This document shows, piece by piece, positions 56,002 to 64,000 of a stretch of DNA of 64,000 bases; within the stretch, counting starts at the first letter, position 1; each line of letters begins with the position of its first letter. The stretch spans positions 43,663,124 through 43,727,123 of the forward strand of contig OY757016.1 of NCBI GenBank assembly GCA_963580285.1, in the 5' to 3' direction. The stretch is from Lucinisca nassula (Eukaryota > Mollusca > Bivalvia > Lucinida > Lucinidae). A program made the translations under genes and the position numbers. The notes beneath the pieces were generated by a model. It made no database searches. It was not told the DNA's origin and saw only the letters and a program-made list of their open reading frames with translations.

Positions 56002-56356
56002 CACTTCTTCGAAAACACACTTGAAAGGCTTCAGTTATCCTCTCTTTCTTTCTTTCTTTCTTTCTTCTACATCGAATACCCTCTTGTAAAAAAAAACACC
56101 TTTGGGACTGTTCAAAACCCTTGTCTTGCTGAAAAAAACTCATTTTGCGACACCTATTTTTGACTATCAGTCAATCAAATTACTTGAAAAATTTGGGGTG
56201 GGTGAGAAAAATGTTTGGTTAGATATAGTACAAGATGAGATGCTATGACATGGGAATCTCACGAAGAAATTCAATACTTGAACATTTAATTAAATTTATT
56301 ATGCAGGTGATTGGGTGGGGTATTTCATCAGAGTTCTAAAATCTTCACATGACAAA
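56002..56356. other. Short intergenic/intronic stretch
   Basis: A (CTTT)n run at 56042-56067 and a small MITE A-like remnant (CACCTTTGGGACTGTTCAAA, 56097-56116). Otherwise nothing recognised. Confidence 0.55.
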
Positions 56357-59300
56357 CAAGAGGACCAAGCTAGCTTGGTCCTGTATCGCTCACCTGAGCT
56401 AACAGATTCAAAGTTTAAGGAAGTGCCAACCTTTACTGAAGGCTTTATGGGAGGACATGGTGATGACAGGGTAAGCATTTTCTGAAAATCAAGTAGAATT
56501 TAACTCTATGATAAACAGGCTGACCTCACCGGTTTTCAAACTCATTCAAGCTTTTATTCCGGAATGCTAAGAAGATCCGATCTAAACTGAGGTGGCTATG
56601 GTGATGACAAGTTCAAAAACAAGAGTTTTCAAACTCCTCCAAGCTTTCTGCCTGACTTCCTTGTTTGTGAGTTTCATGAAGATCCGTTCAAAACTAAAGG
56701 GGCAGCAGTGATAACAATGTCGAAAATAGGCATTTTCAGCAATCAAAGGCACGTCACTCTATGATAAATGTGCCGACTTGGCCGGTATTAGAACTCACCT
56801 GAGGTTTTATTCCCAGCCACCTTACATGTAAGTTTCAGAAAGATCCGATCAGACTTGGCCAGTATTCAAACTCATCCAAGATTTTATTCCCAGCCACCTC
56901 ACGTATAAGTTTCAGAAAGATCCGATTAAAACTGAAGGGGCTACGGTGATGACAAGGTCAAAATTTGGCATTTTTAGCAATCAAAGGGATGTTACTCTAA
57001 AATAAATGTGCCGACTTGGCCAGTTTTCGAACTCATCCGAGGTTTCATCCCCAGCCACCTTACATATAAGTTTCAGAAAAATCTGATCAAAACTGAAGGG
57101 GCTACGGTAATGACAAGGTCAAAAATCAACATTTTCAGCCATCAAAGGGACAGAACTCTATGATAAATGGGCTGACTTGGCCTGTTTTCGAACTCATCCA
57201 AGATTTTATCCCCAGCCACCTTACATATAAGTTTCAGAAAGATCCGATCAAAACTGAAGGGGCTGTGGTGATGACAAGGTCAAAAATCGGCATTTTCAGC
57301 AATCAAAGGGACGTAAATCAATGACAAATGGGCCAACTTGGCCGGTATTCAAACTCATCCTAGGTTTTATCTCCAGTCACCTTACATATGGGTTTCAGAA
57401 AGATTCGATCAAAACTGAAGGGGCTACGGTGATGACAAGGTCAACAAGAGGACCAAGCTAGCTTGGTCCTGTATCGCTCACCTGAGCTAACAAATTCAAA
57501 GTTTAAGGAAGTGCCAACCTTTCCTGAAGGCTTTATTGGAGGACATGGTGATGACAGGGTAAGCATTTTCTGCAAATCAAGTAGAATGTAACTCTATGAT
57601 AAACAGGCTGACCTCACTGGTTTTCAAACTCATTCAAGCTTTTATTCCTGACTTGCTAAGAAGATCCGATCTAAACTGAAGTGGCTATGGTGATGACAAG
57701 TTCAAAAACAAGAGTTTTCAAACTCCACCAAGCTTTCTGCCTGACTTTCTTGTTTATAAGTTTCATGAAGATCCGTTCAAAACTGAAGGGGCAGCAGTGA
57801 TGACAAAGTTGAAAATAGGCATTTTCAGCAATCAAAGGCACTCTATGATAAATGGGCCGACTTGGCCGGTATTCAAACTCATCTGAGGTTTTATCCCCAG
57901 CCACCTTACATATAAGTTTCAGAAAGATCCGATCAAAACTGAAGGGGCTACAGTGATGACAAGGTCAAAAATCGGCATTTTCAGCAATCAAAGGGATGTA
58001 ACTGTATGATAAATGGGTCGACTTGGCCGGTTTTCGAACTCTTCCAAGGTTTTATCCCCAGCCACCTTACATATAAGTTTCAGAAAGATCGGATCACAAC
58101 TGAAGGGGCTACCGTGATAACAAGGTCAAAAATCGGCATTTTGAGCAATTAAAGGGGCGTAACTCTATGATAAATGGGCTGACTTGCCAATTTTTCGAAC
58201 TCATCCGAGGTTTTATCCCCAGCCACCTTACATATAAGTTTCAGAAAGATCCGATCAAAACTGAAGGGGCTACCGTGATGACAAGGTCGAAAGTTGGCGT
58301 TTTTCAGCAATCAAAAGGACGTGACTCTATGATAAATGGGCCGACTTGGCCGGTATTCAAACTTATCCGAGTTTTAATCCTCAGCCACCCTACATATAAG
58401 TTTCAAAAAGATCCGATCAAAACCGAAGGGGCTACAGTGATGACAAGGTAAAAAATCGGCATTTTCAGCAATCAAAAGGACGTAACTCTATGATAAATGG
58501 GCCTACTTGGCCGGTTTTCGAATTCTTCCAAGGTTTTAGCCCCAGCCACCTTACATATAAGTTTCAGAAAGATCCGATCAAAACTGAAGGGGCTACCGTG
58601 ATGACAAGGTCAAAAATCGGCATTTTCAGCAATCAAAGGGACGTAAGTCTATGAAAAATGGGCTGACTTGGCTGGTTTTCGAACTCATCCGAGGTTTTAT
58701 CCCCAGCCACCATAAGTTTCAGAAAGATACGATCAAAACTGAAGGGGCTACCGTGATGACAAGGTCAAAAATCAGCATTTTCAGCAATCAAAGGGATGTA
58801 ACTCTATGATAAATGGGCCGACTTGGCCGGTTTTCGAACTCATCCGAGTTTTTATCCCCAGCCACCTTACATATAAGTTTCAGAAAGATACGATCAAAAC
58901 TGAAGGGGCTACAGTGATGACAAGGTCAAAAATCGGCATTTTCAGCAATCAAAGGGATGTAACAGTATGATAAATGGGTCGACTTGGCCGGTTTTCGAAC
59001 TCTTCCAAGGTTTTATCCCCAGCCACCTTACATATAAGTTTCAGAAAGATCGGATCACAACTGAAGGGGCTACCGTGATAACAAGGTCAAAAATCGGCAT
59101 TTTCAGCAATTAAAGGGGCGTAACTCTATGATAAATAGCCGACTTGCCAATTTTTTGAACTCATCCTAGGTTTTATCCCCAGCCACCTTACATATAAGTT
59201 TCAGAAAGATCTGATCAAAACTGAAGGGGCTCCCGTGATGACAAGGTCGAAAGTCGGCGTTTTTCAGCAATCAAAGGGACATTACTCTATGATAAATGGG

Positions 59301-60164
59301 CCGACTTGGCCGGTATTCAAACTAAAACGAGTTTTTATCCTCAGCCACCTTACATATAAGTTTCAAAAAGATCCGATCAAAACCGAAGGGGCTACAGTGA
59401 TGACAAGGTAAAAAATCGGCATTTTCAGCAATCAAAGGGACGTAACTCTATGATAAATGGGCCTACTTGGCCGGTTTTCGAACTCATCCAAGGTTTTATC
59501 CCCAGCCACTTTACATATAAGTTTCAGAAAGATCCGATCAAAACTGAAGGGGCTACCGTGATGACAAGGTCAAAAATCGGCACTCAGCAATCAAAGGGAC
59601 GTAAGTCTATGAAAAATGGGCTGACTTGGCCGGTTTTCGAACTCATCCGAGGTTTTATCCCCAGCCACCTTACATATAAGTTTCAGAAAGATCCGATCAA
59701 AACTGAAGGGGCCACCGTGATGACAAGGTCAAAAATCGACATTTTCAGCAATCAAAGGGATGTAACTCTATGATAAATGGGCCGACTTGGCCGGTTTTCG
59801 AACTCATCCGAGTTTTTATCCCCAGCCACCTTACATATAAGTTTCAGGAAGATCTGATCAAAACTGAAGGCGCTACGGTGATGACAAGCATTTTCCCATA
59901 GTAAGTCTATGGGACCTTGTGGTTGCCATAGGAACCAAAGTTTTAGAGCGATTTCGAAAAAAAGTTTATGTCATCAATGCCCCACCAGAGGCATGCTACA
60001 GATGAGAAATGATTGAGATCAGCCTGCAGGATACAGAGATATAGCTGCTCAAAAGTGTGGACGGACGACGGACGACGGACGGACGGACGACGGACGGACG
60101 GACGGACGACGGAGGACCCACTATACTATAAGCTCCCCAAGAGCCTTCGGCCCAGGTGAGCTAA
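56357..60164. mobile_element. Array-bearing Helentron-like element, 161 bp units, two left termini
   Basis: Left end CAAGAGGACCAAGCTAGCTT at 56357 and again at 57445, the second directly after GATGACAAGGTCAA of a monomer. About 22 units of about 161 bp, the same family as 2435-3985; 56357-57440 is nearly identical to 2435-3500. Right end: GACGGACGG microsatellite (60059-60112), hairpin AAGAGCCTTCGGCCCAG, GTGAGCTAA at 60164. Confidence 0.85.
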
Positions 60165-61343
60165 AAATACGGGTCAACTATTTTTTCATGAGGAAACCAT
60201 ATATAAAATTTCAATACACTAGCATACATTGTTCTTGAGTAATACTATGCACAGGAAATCAACACAATTAAATGGCCAGATATTGTAAAGGGCCATAACT
60301 CTGACAAAATTTCATTAAATTGGTTGAAAATTTAATCAGGCAATCTCCTCCTCAGTCTTAATCAGTATACTAGATATCAAGGCTCTAGCTCAAATACTTT
60401 TTGAGATATCTTGCTAACAAGCTTTCTATGTTATTTAATTAAAAGGGAAATAACACGAAAAGGGGAGATAATTCAGATAAGCAAAAAAACAAAGGTCAAC
60501 TATTTTTTAGTGGGGAAACTATATATGACATTTCAAAACACTAGCATACACAGTTATAAAGTTATGTTATGCACCAGAAAGCAACACAAATAAATAGCCA
60601 GAAATTGCAAAGGGCCATAACTTTAACAAAATTTCATTAAATTGGTTGAAAATTTAATCAGGTAATCTCCTCCTTAGTTCAAATCAGTATAACAAATATC
60701 AAGGCTCTAGCTAAAATACTTTCTGAGATATCTTGCTAACGAGATTTCTAGGTTATTTAATTAAAGGGACAATAACTCAAAAAGGGGAGATAATTCGGAA
60801 AAGAAAAAAATATGGGTCAACTATTTTTTCATAAGAAATCCATATATGAAGTTTCAAAACACTAGCATACACAGTTATAAAGTTATGCTATGCACTAGAA
60901 AGCAACACAATTAAATGGCCAGAAATTGCAAAGGGCCATTACTCTGACAAAATTTCATTAAATTTGTTGAAGATTTAATCAGGTGATCTCCTCCTCAGTC
61001 CCAAGCAGTATACCAAATATCAAGGCTCTAGCTCAAATACTTTTTGAGATATCTTGCTAAAAAGATTTCTATGTTATTTAATTAAAAGGGAAATAATGCA
61101 AAAAGGGGAGATAATTCGGATAAGAAAAAAAAATACGGGTCAATTATTTTTTCATGAGGAAACTATATATGAAATTTCAAAACACTAGCATACATGGTTC
61201 TTAAGCTATACTATGCAGAAGAAAGCGTGACAAATGTAAGAACCAACCAACAAACAAACAAACGAAAGAACGAATGAATGGACAAGCCAGAAGCAATATG
61301 CCCCCGGCCCCCCCCCCCAACTTTTTCAAAGTTGGGGGCATAA
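60165..61343. repeat. P-type array, about 322 bp units, with terminal hairpin
   Basis: About three and a half units with GGGTCAACTATTTTTTCATG, CAAGGCTCTAGCTCAAATAC and AAAGGGGAGATAATTCGG. It closes with an AACAAACAAACGAAAGAACG microsatellite and the hairpin ATGCCCCC...AACTTTTTCAAAGTTGGGGGCATA at 61299-61343. Confidence 0.85.
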
Positions 61344-63367
61344 ATAGAGGACCATAATGGTCCTATATCCCTCACCTGAGCTGAGAGATTAACATGTAGG
61401 TCCCAGGTCTATAAATTGAACAATCTAAGCAGAGGTCCACTGAATGTGAAGCTTAACATCAAATATCAAAGGCATGGGCCTTCTGGTTTCGGACAAGAAG
61501 ATTTTTAAAAGTTTTCTCCATATAGGTCTATGTAAAACCAGTGGGAGGGGCCTCCGTGGCCTAATGGATAAGAGCGCTGACTCTTAGTCATTAGGTCTCT
61601 CACCGCCGTGGGTTCGAGCCTCGCTCGGGTCACGTGTGAGACGCCAAGTTCTGCAACGGAAGGTCAGGTGGTTTTTCTCCGGGTACTCCGGTTTTCGCCC
61701 ACCTATGATTAACAATCGGCTCGATATGAGTGAAATAATCTTGAAAGGGCCATAAAACCCAAACCAAAGAAAGAAAGAAAACCAGTGGGACCCAGGGCAG
61801 GGATATTTTTTGCCCATATGCTATGATTTGAAGGATCATGGTAGAGCTCTATAAGTTGAAGCTTCATACCAAAAATCAAAGACCTGGGCCTCCTGGTATC
61901 AGACAAGAAGATTTTTATATATTTACCCCATATAAGCCCATATAAAACCGTTTTTGGCCCCAGGGCTATAATTTGAACAAATTTGGAAGAGGTCCACTAG
62001 ATGAAGCTTCAAACCAAATATCAAAGACCTGGGCCTTCTGGTTTCAGACAAGAAGATTTTTAAAGGTTTTCACTCTATAAGCCTATCTAAAACCAGTGGG
62101 CCCCGGCGCAGGAGCATTTTTGGCCCCAGGGCTATAATTTGAACAATCTTGGTAGAGATTTACTAAACGAAGCTTCATACCAAATATCAAAGACCTGGGC
62201 CTTCTGGTTTCAGAGAAGAAGATTTTTAAAGTTTTCCCTATATTAGCCTATGTAAAACCAGTGGGCCCCAGCGCGGGGGTATTATTGACCCCAGGGCTAT
62301 AATTTGAATAATCTTGGTTTAGGTCAATTAGATGAAGCTTCATACCAAATATCAAAGACCTGGGCCTTCTTGTTTCAGAGACGAAGAGTTTTTAAAGGTT
62401 TTCCCTATAAAAGCCTAGGTAAAACCAGTTAGCCTGGGGTGGGGTCGTTTTTGGCCCCAGGGCTATAATTTGATCAATCTCGGTAGAGGTCCCCTAGATG
62501 AAGCTTCACACCAAATATCAAAGAACTGGGTCTTCTGGTTTCAGAGAAGTAGATTTTTAAATGTTTTCTCTAATATAAGCCTATGTAAAACCAGTGGGCC
62601 CCGGCACAGGGTCGTTTTTGGCCCCAGGGCTATAATTTGAACAATCATGGTAGAAGTTCACTAGATGAAGCTTCATACCAAATATAAAAGACCTGGGCCT
62701 TCTTGTGTCAGACAAGAAGATTTTTATATGTTTTCCCTATATAAGCCATGTAAAATCACTGGGCCCCCGCGCAGGGGCGTTTTTGGCCCCAGGGTTTTAA
62801 TTTGAAAAATCTTGGTAGAAGCTTCTTACTAAATATCAACGACCTGGGCCTTCTGGTTTCAGACAAGAAGATTTTTAAAGGTTTTCCTAATGTAAGCCTA
62901 TGTAAAACCAGTGGGCACCGAGGCGGGAGTATTTTTGGCCCCAGGGCTATAATTTGAACAATCTTGGTAGAGGTCCACTAGATGAAGTGTCATACCAAAT
63001 AACAAAGACCTGGGCCTTCTGGTTTCAGACAAGAAGATTTTTAAAGGTTTTCCCTATATACTCCTATGTGAAACAAGACCTAGGCCTTCTGGTTTCAGAG
63101 AAGGAGATTTTTAAAGGTTTTTTCTTATTTTCCCCTTTTCGTTGCCATGGCAACCAGAGTTCTGCATGGAATTGAATTCTTTGAACAACTTCGAGAGAGG
63201 ACCACCTAAGGATCATTTCTGCCAAGTTTGGTCAGAGTCTGTTCTGTGGTTTAGGAGGAGATGTTGTTAAAAGAAATTGTGAATGGACAGACATAGGGAC
63301 AGACGACAACGATGGACGGTGACTGATCACAATAGCTCCCCCAGAGCCTTCGGCTCAGGTGAGCTAA
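61344..63367. mobile_element. Array-bearing element, about 168 bp units
   Basis: Left palindrome GAGGACCATAATGGTCC then CCCTCACCTGAGC; the CAAGAG start is degraded. About ten units of the 38699 family (CAGGGCTATAATTTGAACAA). Right end hairpin AGAGCCTTCGGCTCAG and GTGAGCTAA at 63367. Confidence 0.78.
61547..61777 (+). mobile_element. Intact tRNA-Lys-type SINE with 13-base target duplication
   Basis: AAAACCAGTGGGA at 61534-61546 and 61778-61790 is exact. Head GGCCTCCGTGGCCTAATGG (A box), loop CTCTTAG with CTT in anticodon position, B box GTGGGTTCGAGCC; body GAACGG-free, with CTGCAACGGAAGGTCAGGTG and TATGAGTGAAATAATCTTGA; ends in (AAAG)n. The reference copy for the fragments at 2317, 6593 and 11266. 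Confidence 0.9.
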
Positions 63368-63369
63368 AA

Positions 63370-63740
63370 AGTAGGTCAAACCTCATGGTCAAGGTCACAA
63401 GATCAAAAATGATGGTACCACTAGAAAGGTCTTGTTATAGGAAATGCACATGTGAAATATGAAAGCCCTATCACTTACCTATCGAAAGTTATGGCCAATG
63501 TTAATGTTTTCAAAAATTTTGATAAAAGTAGATCAAAAGTCAAGGTCACGAGATCAAAAATTACGGTACCACTGGAAAGGTCTTGTGATAAGGTATATAC
63601 ATGTGAAATATGAAAGCTCTATCTATTACCATTCAAAAGTTATGCCCAATGTTAAGGTTTTTGTAGACAGACAAACGGACAAACAGGCAGACAGACCAAA
63701 AACTATATGCCTCCCCGAATCTAGATTCCGGGGGCATAAA
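63370..63740. repeat. Q-type repeat with terminal GGGGGCATA hairpin
   Basis: Two units with CACTGGAAAGGTCTTGTGAT and AAAGTTATGCCCAATGTTAA, then an ACAGACAAACGG microsatellite and the hairpin TATGCCTCCCCGAATCTAG / CTAGATTCCGGGGGCATA. Confidence 0.78.
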
Positions 63741-64000
63741 AATAATGTTGAATAAGATACTGTGGTATCAATAAGACCTGTCGCCGGACAGGATAGCTCA
63801 CCGGAAGGCGCGCTTTTACTCAGTCGTGCAAAGGCAAATTTTCAGACCCATAACAGAAACAAGGTTACAAAGAAAGAATCCAGTGCTATATCAATATAGT
63901 TATATTAAAATATATCAACAAGAATTCAGCCGATGGCTATGTCGCTCCTGTGGGGGTGCAAAGTCATCGAACCATGATATCTAGGTCAAACTTGCTGGAG
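63741..64000. other. No recognised feature; possible next left terminus
   Basis: AACAAGAATTCAGCCGATGGCTATGTCGCTCCTG (63916 on) looks like a degraded left end of another array-bearing element, with palindrome AGCCGATGGCT. The rest is not recognised. Confidence 0.4.

Noticed and set aside
61553..61640. Possible tRNA-Lys gene
   Set aside because: Same reason: a complete SINE with a 13-base target duplication; the anticodon stem is also weak.
43223..64000. Upstream exon (first half of FN3-1) or Ig-domain exons
   Set aside because: I looked for FN3/Ig core patterns beside splice sites on the minus strand and found none I could support; they may lie beyond the window.

Overview
The window is eukaryotic, intron-rich and dominated by interspersed repeats. 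It most likely comes from a bivalve mollusc. That assignment is inference: it rests on the mixture of tRNA-derived SINEs, TA-flanked MITEs, (GT)n microsatellites and many mobile elements whose cores are 140-360 bp tandem arrays, a combination I associate with clam-type genomes. There is no bacterial-style gene layout, rRNA gene, CRISPR array or intact transposase.

One protein-coding gene is supported, on the minus strand. Nine exons between 43222 and 1636 join in one open frame through GT-AG introns. They total 1262 nt, coding for about 420 residues. They encode the second half of one fibronectin type III (FN3) domain, three complete FN3 domains and a hydrophobic C-terminal tail. The order, a glycine run before an ITW core, and the tail point to a contactin, a neural/septate-junction Ig-FN3 adhesion protein that is normally GPI-anchored. 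The six Ig domains and the start of FN3-1 were not found and should lie upstream, beyond 64000 on the + strand coordinate, so this is the 3' part of the gene.

Nearly everything else is intronic or 5'-ward repeat DNA. Layout along the + strand: 1-1635 foldback elements and 3' flank; 1636-10625 the last three exons, with a 4.2 kb tandem-repeat element inserted inside a SINE; 10626-18864 SINEs, foldbacks, a hAT-type MITE, a long inverted repeat and a 3 kb tandem-repeat element; 18865-24937 five exons among MITEs and hairpins; 24967-26150 a nest of mobile elements; 26229-31492 foldbacks, AT-rich unique intron and a 161 bp array; 31493-31587 an exon; 31740-42600 tandem arrays; 43073-43222 the most 5' exon seen; 43566-63738 further arrays, a 4.16 kb TIR element and MITEs.

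The main structural signal is a family of array-bearing elements with fixed termini, CAAGAG at one end and GGTGAGCTAA at the other. Each end carries a short hairpin whose sequence changes from copy to copy while staying palindromic. Host repeats interrupted by three of them allow the pre-insertion sites to be reconstructed, all in runs of A. This resembles Helentron-type non-autonomous elements (HINE/DINE-like), but the family name is inference. Other foldback and MITE families also carry near-perfect internal palindromes, so contactin pre-mRNA from this locus would contain many self-complementary hairpins.
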